A program made the position numbers and the translations under genes. From an uncultured Allobosea sp. (GTDB lineage: Bacteria; Pseudomonadota; Alphaproteobacteria; Rhizobiales; Beijerinckiaceae), in NCBI RefSeq assembly GCF_945956895.1, contig NZ_CAMFJF010000011.1, forward strand, positions 56,078 through 120,077: a stretch of 64,000 nucleotides of DNA, written 5' to 3'. Below the pieces are notes generated by a model. The model saw only the letters and a list, made by a program, of their open reading frames with translations, had not been told where the DNA came from and ran no database searches. Shown here piece by piece: positions 54,584 through 62,155 of this stretch; within the stretch, counting starts at the first letter, position 1, and each line of letters begins with the position of its first letter.

Positions 54584-55392
54584 CGCGCCGCCCCCACCCC
54601 GTGCAGGCGCGGCACCGCATCGAGCAACGCCCGCGTATAGGCATGCTGCGGCCGGGCAAAGACATCGTCGACCGGCCCGGCCTCGACGATCTCGCCGCGA
54701 TACATCACGTTCACCCGGTCGACCATGCCGGCGACCACGCCGAAATCGTGGGTGATCAGCATCAGCCCCATCCCACGCTCTTCCCTGAGCCGCAGCAGCA
54801 GGCGCAGGATCTGCGCCTGCACGGTGACGTCGAGCGCCGTCGTCGGTTCGTCGGCGATCAGCAAATCCGGCTCGCAGGAGATCGCGATGGCGATCAGCAC
54901 GCGCTGGCGCTGCCCGCCCGAGAACTGATGCGGGAAATCGTCGATGCGATCAGCCGGATCGGGAATGCCGACGAGAGCGAGCAGCTCGATGCTGCGCTCG
55001 CGCGCATCCTTCACGGAGAGGCCGAGATGGCGGCGCAGCATGTCGCCCATCTGCGCGCCGATGCTCATCACCGGATTGAGCGAGGTCATCGGGTCCTGGA
55101 AGACCATGGCGATGCGCCGGCCGCGCAGGTCGCGCATTTCATCCTCGCCGAGCCCGAGCAGGTCCTGCCCCCAGAAGGCGACGGAGCCGCCAAGCCCGAT
55201 CGAGGCGCCTTCGGGCGCCAGCCGCATCAGCGCCTTGGCGGTGACGCTCTTGCCGCAGCCGGATTCGCCGACGAAGCCGACGGCCTCATCGGCATTGATG
55301 TCGAAGGAGATGCCGCGCACCGCCTGGATCACCTCGCGGCGGGTGGTCACGGTCGCGGTGAGGCCGCGGACCTCGAGCAGCGGGCCGGTCAT
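54580..55392 (-). CDS. Dipeptide-type ABC transporter ATPase (DppD-like)
   Basis: 270 residues from the ATG at 55392; the longer open frame is permease antisense-shifted. Walker A Gly-Glu-Ser-Gly-Cys-Gly-Lys-Ser near 42-49, Q-loop Val-Phe-Gln-Asp-Pro near 99, signature Phe-Ser-Gly-Gly-Gln-Arg-Gln near 158, Walker B [11 protein letters not shown] near 178. Somewhat short at the C-terminus compared with 320-330 residue DppD. Coupled to both neighbours by 4-nt overlaps. Confidence 0.93.
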   Translation of the reverse strand: MTGPLLEVRGLTATVTTRREVIQAVRGISFDINADEAVGFVGESGCGKSVTAKALMRLAPEGASIGLGGSVAFWGQDLLGLGEDEMRDLRGRRIAMVFQDPMTSLNPVMSIGAQMGDMLRRHLGLSVKDARERSIELLALVGIPDPADRIDDFPHQFSGGQRQRVLIAIAISCEPDLLIADEPTTALDVTVQAQILRLLLRLREERGMGLMLITHDFGVVAGMVDRVNVMYRGEIVEAGPVDDVFARPQHAYTRALLDAVPRLHGVGAAR

Positions 55393-56255
55393 CGCACGCT
55401 CCCCACGTCGAGAACCTCGCGCAAGCCATTGGCGATGATGATGAAGGTCAACGTCGCGAAGACGATCGCCAAAGCCGGGCCGACCACGGTCAGTGGCGCG
55501 AGCTCCATGAACTGGCGGGCTTCCGAGAGCATGCCGCCCCAGTTCGGATCGGGCGGCGGCGGGCCGAGGCCCAGAAAGGACAAAGCCGTTACCGTGAAGA
55601 TCGTCTGCGACAGCGTCAGGCTCGTCGCGACGAGGATCGGCGAGACCACGATCGGCAGGATATGGCGCAGCACAAGCCGCATCTCGCTCATGCCGACGCT
55701 GCGCGCCGCCTCGACATGGTCCCATTGCTTGACGCTGAGCACCGGCGCCCTGACCACCCGCGCCATGGCCGGCGTGTAGACGATGGCGATGGTCAGGATC
55801 AGGTTGGGCACGGTCGGACCCAGAGCCGCCACCACCGCGATCGCCAGCAAGAGCACCGGGAAGGCGAAGACGACATCGAGCAGCCGCATGATGATCTCGT
55901 CGGTGCGCCCGCCCATGTAGCCGGCCGCCAGCCCGAGGATCAGCCCGGCCACCAGCGCGATCAGCACGGCCGAGACCGTGATGAGCAATGTCGTGCGCCC
56001 GCCGACGATCAGGCGGCTCAGCACGTCGCGCCCGATCGAATCCGTGCCGAGCCAATGCGCGGCGCTGGCCGGCGCGAGCGAATCCGGCGAGGTGGCGGAA
56101 GGGTTATAGGGCGCTATGAGCGGTGCAAAGATGGTCAGCACCAACATCAGTGCCAGCATGGCAAGGCCGACGCCGAGCAGGAGCCAACCCTGCGTGATCC
56201 CTGCCCCCTTGCGCGCCGCCGCAACCGGGGCACTGTCCTGCACGATCCCGCTCAC
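55389..56255 (-). CDS. Dipeptide-type ABC transporter permease (DppC-like), second system
   Basis: 288 residues, six spans, first near 28-50. Gly-Thr-Asp-Ser-Ile-Gly-Arg-Asp-Val near 70-78 and EAA loop with Glu-Ala-Ala-Arg-Ser-Val-Gly-Met-Ser near 184-192. Overlaps the DppB-like and DppD-like genes by 4 nt each. Confidence 0.94.
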   Translation of the reverse strand: MSGIVQDSAPVAAARKGAGITQGWLLLGVGLAMLALMLVLTIFAPLIAPYNPSATSPDSLAPASAAHWLGTDSIGRDVLSRLIVGGRTTLLITVSAVLIALVAGLILGLAAGYMGGRTDEIIMRLLDVVFAFPVLLLAIAVVAALGPTVPNLILTIAIVYTPAMARVVRAPVLSVKQWDHVEAARSVGMSEMRLVLRHILPIVVSPILVATSLTLSQTIFTVTALSFLGLGPPPPDPNWGGMLSEARQFMELAPLTVVGPALAIVFATLTFIIIANGLREVLDVGSVR

Positions 56256-57193
56256 ATCTGCACCCGTGCGTCGACGCGGGCATAGGCGATGTCGATCATC
56301 GTATTGACCAGCACGACGATGCCGGCCGCGACCAGAACGATCGCCTGGATCACCGGATAGTCGCGGCTGTTGATGGAATCGAACAGGTATTGCCCCATGC
56401 CGGGGATGGCGAAGATGGTCTCGACCAGGATGCTACCGCCGAGCAGCGCCGCGATCTTGAGGCCGGCTGCGGTGATGACCGGCGTCAGCGCGTTACGCAT
56501 CAGGTAGTCGCGCAGGATCGCGGCCGGGGTCAGGCCCTTGGCGCGGGCGACCATGACGAAATCCTGGTTGGCGACCTCGAGCACGGCAGCCCGCGTATTC
56601 TCGGCGATCGTAACCGAGACGGCGAGCGCCAGCGCGAAGGCCGGCAGCAGCAGGCTGGCGAGATTGCCGAGCGGGTTCTCAAGGAAGGGCGTGTAGCCGA
56701 GCACCGTGATCTCCGGGAAATAGAGCCCGAAGAGCAGCACGATCAGCGTCGCCACGACATAGTTCGGCACCGCCAGCATCAGCCCGTTCCAGAGCCGCAC
56801 CAGCCAGTCGGTCGCGCCGCGCAAACGCGCCGCCGCAAGCCCGGAGGCGAGGCCCATCACCGCTGCAATCACGGCGGCGAGCAGCGTGAGCTGGATGGTC
56901 ACAGTGAGCCGGTTCAGCAATTCGCCGAGCACCGGCTGCCGGGTGACAAAGGAGCGGCCGAAATCGCCGGTCAGCGCCGCTCCCAGCCAGCTCAGGTATT
57001 GCGCCATCAACGGCTGGTCGAGGCCGAGATCCCGGCGGATCGTCGCCAGAACCTCCGGCGCGACGCTCTGCGAGCCCGCCGCCGCGATGGCGAAATCGCC
57101 GGGAATGGCCCGCATCAGCATGAAGGCGACGAAGGAGACGCCGAGCAGGATCGCGGCCGTCCAGGCGAGACGCCCGAGGACGAAGCGCGTCAT
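56252..57193 (-). CDS. Dipeptide-type ABC transporter permease (DppB-like), second system
   Basis: 313 residues from the ATG at 57193; the longer frame reads into the family B repeat and is rejected. Six spans, Leu-Asp-Gln-Pro-Leu near 61, Asn-Gln-Asp-Phe-Val-Met-Val-Ala-Arg-Ala-Lys-Gly-Leu EAA loop near 210-220. The 199 nt before it contain a family B repeat that separates it from the binding protein gene. Confidence 0.94.
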   Translation of the reverse strand: MTRFVLGRLAWTAAILLGVSFVAFMLMRAIPGDFAIAAAGSQSVAPEVLATIRRDLGLDQPLMAQYLSWLGAALTGDFGRSFVTRQPVLGELLNRLTVTIQLTLLAAVIAAVMGLASGLAAARLRGATDWLVRLWNGLMLAVPNYVVATLIVLLFGLYFPEITVLGYTPFLENPLGNLASLLLPAFALALAVSVTIAENTRAAVLEVANQDFVMVARAKGLTPAAILRDYLMRNALTPVITAAGLKIAALLGGSILVETIFAIPGMGQYLFDSINSRDYPVIQAIVLVAAGIVVLVNTMIDIAYARVDARVQM

Positions 57194-57251
57194 CGGCAGG
57201 CCTCCGCCGGGAGACGGCAGGCCGACCATGAAAGTCGCCCGAGAACCCTGC

Positions 57252-57374
57252 GAGCCCTCATCCTGAGGAGCCATGCCTTCAGGCATGGCGTCGCGAAGGA
57301 TGTTCCGGGAGGCTCCGGAACCATCTGGAGCATCCTTCGAGACGCCGCTTCGCGGCTCCTCAGGATGAGGGCTC
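57252..57374. repeat. Family B inverted repeat, copy 4 (inside the second dipeptide operon)
   Basis: GAGCCCTCATCCTGAGGAGC on the left, internal CGAAGGATGTTCC and CATCCTTCGAGACGCC, and GGCTCCTCAGGATGAGGGCTC on the right. Sits between the binding protein and the DppB-like permease genes, the position where other operons carry an attenuating hairpin. Confidence 0.85.
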
Positions 57375-57392
57375 GTTTATATGGACGAGCTC

Positions 57393-58997
57393 TTATTTCT
57401 TCAGCCATGTCGCACGCACGAAGGAACGGATATTCGCGGCGAGCGGCACATAGCCCTGGACGTAGTTCCACCAGATCTCCCAGCGCAGCGGGTATTGGTA
57501 GATCTGGATCACATAGGCGTTCTCGGCGATGCGCTTCTGGATCGCCTGGTTCTTCGCCGCGCGTTTGGGAACGTCGAGCTCGGCCCGTGCCTCGGCAATC
57601 ATCTTGTCGAGTTCGGGATCGTTCGAGCCCATTGCCTTGCCGTAGCCGCTGGTCGAGGTGATGTACTGGAAAATGCCGTCCGGATCGGGCGTCCAGGACA
57701 GCGCGACCGAGAGCAGCGTCGGCCAGTCGCCGCTCGCCCATTTGGCCAGGAGCGGCGCGGTCTCCATCGGCACCAGCTTCACGGTGATGCCGGCCGCCTG
57801 CCATTGCTGCTGCAGGATCTGCGCGCAGGCAACGTCCAGAGGATTGGCCGCGACGACGATATAGTCGCCGAGATCGATCCCGTTGGGATAGCCGGCCTCG
57901 GCCAGCAGCGCCTTCGCCGCGGCCGGATCATGCTTGTAGTAGGGCAATTCGCCGGTGCCGTCATAGCCGCCGACCTGGCTTTCCGGGATCATCGCACCGA
58001 CCTTGCCGGAGCCGCCGAGCACAGTGTCGAGGCAGGCTTTTCGGTCGGTCGCGAGGCTGAGCGCGCGACGCACCTTCACGTCGTTCAGCGGCTTGGCCTT
58101 CATGTTCAGCCAGATCGGGAAGGTGCGCGAGGTCTGGCCCGGCGCCGAGACGAAATTCGGCGAAGCCCGCGAGATCGCGGTCGCGACCTTCGGATCCTTC
58201 ACCCAGGTCATGTCGATGGCGCGCGAGCGCAGCGCCGAGGTCAGCGTCGCCTGGTCCTTGTAGAACTTGAAGACCACTTTCGCGAGATAGGGCTCACCCT
58301 TCTCGTAATAGCCATCGAAGCGCGTCAGCGAGAATTGCTGGTTCGGCTGATAGGCCTCGAAAGCGAAGGGGCCGGTGCCGACCGGCTGGGTCACGAGGTT
58401 GTCGACGCCGGCCGGCACGATCGCGCCGTTGGGATTGCTGGCGAGATTGCTGAGGAAGGCCGCATCCGTCGCGTTGAGCTGGAACTTCACCGTGAAGGGA
58501 TCGACCACCGTCACCGCCTCGACGCTGGAATAGAGCGCCTTGAGCCGGCTGCCCGTCGCCGGGCTCATGATCCGGTCGAAGGTGTGCTTCACGTCGGCAG
58601 CGGAGAAATCCTTGCCGTTGTGGAATTTCACACCCTGCCTGAGCTTGAAGACATAAGTCTTCGGATCGGGCTGCTCATAGCCCGTGGCGAGGTCCGGCTC
58701 GACCTTCATCTGGGCGTTCCAGCGCAGCAGGCCGGTATAGAGCAGGCTGGTGAAGTCGTAGGACGAGAAGGCGTTGACCGTGACCGGATCGAGCCCGATC
58801 GGATCGGCATCGGCGCCGATCGTCAGCGTCCCGCCGGCAACCGGCGCCTGCCCCTGAGCCAGCGCCAGGCTGCTCCACAGGCCGGGTGCCGCCAGCGCCG
58901 CACCGCCCGCCGTCAGCAGTTGCAGCAGGCTGCGCCGGTGCAGACCCTGCTCCGCGAGATCGGGCTCGTCGGCCATCGGGAATGGCGGTGTCGTCAC
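57393..58997 (-). CDS. Dipeptide-type ABC transporter substrate-binding protein, second system
   Basis: 534 residues from a GTG preceded by GGGAGG at 7 nt; an ATG six codons upstream overlaps that ribosome site. An export signal with His-Arg-Arg-Ser-Leu-Leu near 23 and a hydrophobic Ala/Leu stretch ending near Ala-Leu-Ala-Gln, probably Tat. SBP-bac-5 fold: Leu-Leu-Tyr-Thr-Gly-Leu, Gly-Thr-Gly-Pro-Phe near 204. First gene of the SBP-B-C-D-F operon, behind a TTGACG promoter and an IclR-type element. Confidence 0.94.
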   Translation of the reverse strand: MTTPPFPMADEPDLAEQGLHRRSLLQLLTAGGAALAAPGLWSSLALAQGQAPVAGGTLTIGADADPIGLDPVTVNAFSSYDFTSLLYTGLLRWNAQMKVEPDLATGYEQPDPKTYVFKLRQGVKFHNGKDFSAADVKHTFDRIMSPATGSRLKALYSSVEAVTVVDPFTVKFQLNATDAAFLSNLASNPNGAIVPAGVDNLVTQPVGTGPFAFEAYQPNQQFSLTRFDGYYEKGEPYLAKVVFKFYKDQATLTSALRSRAIDMTWVKDPKVATAISRASPNFVSAPGQTSRTFPIWLNMKAKPLNDVKVRRALSLATDRKACLDTVLGGSGKVGAMIPESQVGGYDGTGELPYYKHDPAAAKALLAEAGYPNGIDLGDYIVVAANPLDVACAQILQQQWQAAGITVKLVPMETAPLLAKWASGDWPTLLSVALSWTPDPDGIFQYITSTSGYGKAMGSNDPELDKMIAEARAELDVPKRAAKNQAIQKRIAENAYVIQIYQYPLRWEIWWNYVQGYVPLAANIRSFVRATWLKK

Positions 58998-59143
58998 GAA
59001 CGATCCTCCCAACATCCTGCTTGCCGGCCGATCTCGGCCGCTTCCACGCGAGACAGGAGCCAGCCTTCGCCGTGCTTCCTGTCATCGCCGCTCGGCCCGT
59101 CTCATCCGCGTCGCGGATAGCGGGCCTTCCCTCTGTGAGATGC

Positions 59144-59172
59144 AGGCTAGGAACGCCCCGAATTCACGTCAA
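59144..59172 (-). promoter_or_regulatory. Promoter of the second dipeptide-transport operon
   Basis: Minus strand TTGACG (59167-59172), 17 nt, TAGCCT (59144-59149). The 19-nt operator lies exactly 8 nt further upstream, the same geometry as at 53411-53466. Predicted start near 59137 gives a leader of about 140 nt. Confidence 0.65.
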
Positions 59173-59180
59173 GGATTGCA

Positions 59181-59199
59181 GGTTTCACCAGAAGGAACA
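59181..59199. promoter_or_regulatory. Candidate IclR operator, site 2
   Basis: GGTTTC-N7-GGAACA, one half degenerate. Part of a block nearly identical to that upstream of the M81a operon. It lies just past the stop of the fold-III PLP gene (59214). Confidence 0.7.
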
Positions 59200-59213
59200 G
59201 CTTCGGAGGCGCG

Positions 59214-60518
59214 TCAGAAGAAGGTCCGGATTGCGCCGGTGACGGTCCAGTCGTCGTCGACCAGCATCAGCACCGCCCATTTGTCGAAGGTCGTGCAGGG
59301 ATGGCCGATCCCGAAGGCGACCATGTCGCCGACCTGCAGCGGGCTCTCCTCCGGCGTGCCGAGATGGCAATGCTGGTCGTTGAGCCCTAGCACCGTATGC
59401 CCGGCCGGCATCGACTCCGGCCGTTTCATCGCCCCACCCGGCCGATACCAGCGCAGCGGCACCGGCATCCCGGAATCGAACGAGATATCGCGCTTGCCGA
59501 CGGTGAGCAGGCTGCGCCCGCGCTCCGGCCGCGACTGGACATAGGCCCAGACCTCCAGCGCCGGCTCCAGCCCGCCCGGCGGCAGCTTGAGGCTGGTCTC
59601 CAGCGTGATCCGCCGGAACGCCGCCGAATAGGCGGTGGAATCATGGGTCAGGTAGCAGCCGGAACGCAGCACCTTGACGATCGGCCGCTTGAAGGCGGCG
59701 GCATTGAAGGCCTCGCCGACGCGGTCGAACAGCGAGGTTCCGCCGGCCGAGAGCACCATCGGCTCCGCCCCCAAAAGCCCTTCGCCCTCCGCAGCCGCCG
59801 CGACCGCGACCACCTCGCCGAGCAGCCGATCGGCACCGGCGGTGTCGCTGTGCAGGCCCTCGAAACATTCGAATCCAGCGAGCCGCAGGCCCGGCGCACC
59901 CGCGACCGCACGCGCCACGGCCAGCGCTTCCTCACGGGTCCGCGCACCGGTGCGCCCGCCCATGAAGCCGATCTCGACGAAGATCCGCAGCGGATTGGCG
60001 CCCGCCTGCCCCTTCGCCGCCTGCGCCAGCAGGCCAACCCCGGCGACGCTGTCGGCGAGGCAATAAAGCTCGAAGCCGGGCTCCCGCAGCGCCTCGAAGC
60101 AGGCCGCGATCTCCTGCCGCCCGACCGGCTGGTTGGCGAGGATCACCCGCTTCACGCCGAAATGCCGGGCGACGGCCAGTTGCTGCATCGTCGCGACGGT
60201 GATCGCCCAGGCGCCATCGGCGATCTGCAGGTCGAAAAGCTGCGGCGCCATCGTGGTCTTGCCATGCGGCGCGATCTTGAGATCGTTGGCGGTACTGAAA
60301 GCGCTCATCCACGCGCTGTTGGCCTTGAGCACGCTCTCGCGGATCACCGCGAGCGGCATCGGCATGTCCCCAGTGAGCACGTTCCAGCCCTGCTTGCCGA
60401 CATCACCGAGTCGGAGCGACGCGCCCGGCGGCAGGCCTTTCACCAGAACATCGAGGCGCTGGTCCTCGATCTCGCGGAGCGACAGGCGCGGAAGCGGGGC
60501 AGAAGCAGTCACAGCCAT
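59214..60518 (-). CDS. Fold-III PLP enzyme, D-serine dehydratase/D-threonine aldolase-like
   Basis: 434 residues from the ATG at 60518. N-terminal alanine-racemase-type barrel with the probable PLP lysine Lys87 in Ala-Pro-His-Gly-Lys-Thr, and a C-terminal D-serine-dehydratase-like domain containing Asn-Asp-Gln-His-Cys-His near 393-398, which could bind the catalytic zinc of this family. Members act on D-hydroxy amino acids (dehydration or retro-aldol). Overlaps the M81b gene by 10 nt, so peptide cleavage and D-amino-acid processing are coupled. Exact substrate unknown. Confidence 0.88.
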   Translation of the reverse strand: MAVTASAPLPRLSLREIEDQRLDVLVKGLPPGASLRLGDVGKQGWNVLTGDMPMPLAVIRESVLKANSAWMSAFSTANDLKIAPHGKTTMAPQLFDLQIADGAWAITVATMQQLAVARHFGVKRVILANQPVGRQEIAACFEALREPGFELYCLADSVAGVGLLAQAAKGQAGANPLRIFVEIGFMGGRTGARTREEALAVARAVAGAPGLRLAGFECFEGLHSDTAGADRLLGEVVAVAAAAEGEGLLGAEPMVLSAGGTSLFDRVGEAFNAAAFKRPIVKVLRSGCYLTHDSTAYSAAFRRITLETSLKLPPGGLEPALEVWAYVQSRPERGRSLLTVGKRDISFDSGMPVPLRWYRPGGAMKRPESMPAGHTVLGLNDQHCHLGTPEESPLQVGDMVAFGIGHPCTTFDKWAVLMLVDDDWTVTGAIRTFF

Positions 60519-61975
60519 GGATTCCGGTCCAGCGGAGAGAAGGGGCGTTTCACCTTGGTGTAGGGGATCTTGCTCGCATCGGGCGGGTAGGGTCCACCGC
60601 TGTCGAGATAAAGCACCTGCGCCGCGATCGGCGCGAAGGCGGCGTGGAAATGATTGGAGGATTTCACCACCACCGCCGTCTTCGTGCTCAGATCGATACC
60701 GAGATCGGTGAAGACCGGCGGGCTGAAGGTCTGCGCCCGGGTCGAGGCCAGCACGATGTCGAGCTTGCCGATCCTGATCGCGGCGGCCGGCCCGAGCGAG
60801 ACCCAGCTCTGTTCGAACGGGATCAGCAGGTCCTCGGTCGTGCCGGTGACAGTCACCACCGCATCGATCGGCCGGCCCGAGGATGGCGCCGCCTTGCCGA
60901 TGAAGCGCAAGGGTATCTCGGCGCCGACGCCCGCTGCCCGGCACAGGCTGACCGCGACCGGGTCCCACATGGCGCCGATCGCGGCGGGCACATCCGGGTG
61001 CCGCAGCAGCGCCTCGACCATCACCGAGGAATCGCCAGCGACGCCACCGCCCGGATTGTCCCAGCGATCGGCCAGCACAACCGGCTTGCCGGGCTTGGCC
61101 AATTCGAGCGCCGCCGCGATGCCTTCTTCGGGCTTGTAATGCTTCGGCGAAGCGCCCTGCCCCCAGCGCAGGATTTCGAGGCCAAGCTGTTTCGCCAGCG
61201 CGGCTGCCTTCGCCTCGTCACCATCGGCGATGACCAGCACCTTGGTCCCGACATCGGCGACATCCGCCGCCTGGAAACCATGCGCGACCGAGATCGAGAG
61301 GATGCCGTCCGTCCCCTCCATCGCCAGGAGCCGGTCGACGAAGCTGCGGCCGGGCTCGCGGCTGGTCATGAAGGCGGCGAGCCCACGGCAATCGAACACC
61401 GCGCTCACCGGCTTCACCTGCTTGCGCGCGGTCTTCAGGCAGAGTTCCAACAGGTCCTCCGCCCGCGCCAGGAAATCCGTATGCGGGAACTCCTTGAAGG
61501 CGACGATGATGTCGGCGCCCGCGACCATCTCGGCCGTCAGATGGCAATGCATGTCGAGTTCGGCGCCGATGACGCAATCCGGCCCGGCGAGCGCCCGCAC
61601 CCGCGCGATCAGGTCGCCCTCGCAATCGTCGTAACCACGCGCCACCATCGCCCCGTGCAGGCCGAGCAGCACGATATCGACCGGCAAGGCCGCCTTGAGT
61701 TGGTCGAGGATTTCGTCGCGCAGGCTCTCATAGCCCTCCTGCGAGACGAGGCCCGCAGGCTCGGCCCAGGTCGCCGTGCCCTCGACCAGTTCGTAGCCCT
61801 CGCTGGCCGCACGACGGCGCGCCGCGACGGTCGGGGCAGAGCAGAGCGTCGGCGTATCCGGATGCGTCCCGGGTGGGCAGTAAAAGGCGCCCTCGAAGGC
61901 ACTGCGATCGACGAAGAGTGGCGCGAACGTATTGGTTTCCGTCGCCAGCGACGCAGTGAAGACACGCATCCGCAT
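60509..61975 (-). CDS. M81 family metallopeptidase (MlrC-like), paralogue b
   Basis: 488 residues. Metal-site candidates His107 (Leu-His-Gly-Ala-Met), Asp141/His143 (Leu-Asp-Met-His-Cys-His) and His165 (Phe-Pro-His-Thr-Asp); Gly-Gly-Gly-Val-Ala-Gly-Asp-Ser in the C-domain. Cytoplasmic, full length. Overlaps the fold-III PLP gene, and is divergent from paralogue c across a shared operator. The three paralogues differ clearly outside the motifs, so they are not recent copies. Confidence 0.93.
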   Translation of the reverse strand: MRMRVFTASLATETNTFAPLFVDRSAFEGAFYCPPGTHPDTPTLCSAPTVAARRRAASEGYELVEGTATWAEPAGLVSQEGYESLRDEILDQLKAALPVDIVLLGLHGAMVARGYDDCEGDLIARVRALAGPDCVIGAELDMHCHLTAEMVAGADIIVAFKEFPHTDFLARAEDLLELCLKTARKQVKPVSAVFDCRGLAAFMTSREPGRSFVDRLLAMEGTDGILSISVAHGFQAADVADVGTKVLVIADGDEAKAAALAKQLGLEILRWGQGASPKHYKPEEGIAAALELAKPGKPVVLADRWDNPGGGVAGDSSVMVEALLRHPDVPAAIGAMWDPVAVSLCRAAGVGAEIPLRFIGKAAPSSGRPIDAVVTVTGTTEDLLIPFEQSWVSLGPAAAIRIGKLDIVLASTRAQTFSPPVFTDLGIDLSTKTAVVVKSSNHFHAAFAPIAAQVLYLDSGGPYPPDASKIPYTKVKRPFSPLDRNPWL

Positions 61976-62026
61976 GCTCTCTCAGTCTGAGGCGGCAGCC
62001 GCCCCTTCGGACTGCCGTCGCGCCCA

Positions 62027-62055
62027 TGAAACCGGGACAGGGCGCAGCCTGTCAA
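62027..62055 (-). promoter_or_regulatory. Promoter of the M81b-PLP enzyme operon
   Basis: Minus strand TTGACA (62050-62055) followed after 17-18 nt by GTTTCA/TTTCAT. The -35 is exactly 8 nt from the palindrome at 62064-62082. Confidence 0.55.
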
Positions 62056-62063
62056 AGCATCCG

Positions 62064-62082
62064 CGTTCCCCACGATGGAACA
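62064..62082. promoter_or_regulatory. Candidate IclR operator, site 4 (shared by divergent genes)
   Basis: CGTTCC-N7-GGAACA, a near-perfect palindrome between the M81b (minus) and M81c (plus) genes. TTGACA lies 8 nt away on the minus side and TTGATC 8 nt away on the plus side, so one site can serve both promoters. Confidence 0.75.
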
Positions 62083-62090
62083 ATGCTGGC

Positions 62091-62119
62091 TTGATCCGGA
62101 ACAGATCGGCGGCCGACAT
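62091..62119 (+). promoter_or_regulatory. Weak promoter of the M81c gene
   Basis: TTGATC (62091-62096), then after 17-18 nt CGACAT/GACATG, a poor -10. Support comes mainly from the 8-nt spacing to the operator and the fitting leader length to the ATG at 62156. Confidence 0.4.
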
Positions 62120-62155
62120 GGAGGGGCTTTGCGAGCCAAGGAGCTTCAGCCGATC

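Noticed and set aside
54580..56055. Extending the DppD-like ATPase gene to 491 residues
   Set aside because: The extension is another frame of the DppC-like permease gene; the ATG at 55392 overlaps the permease stop as ATGA.
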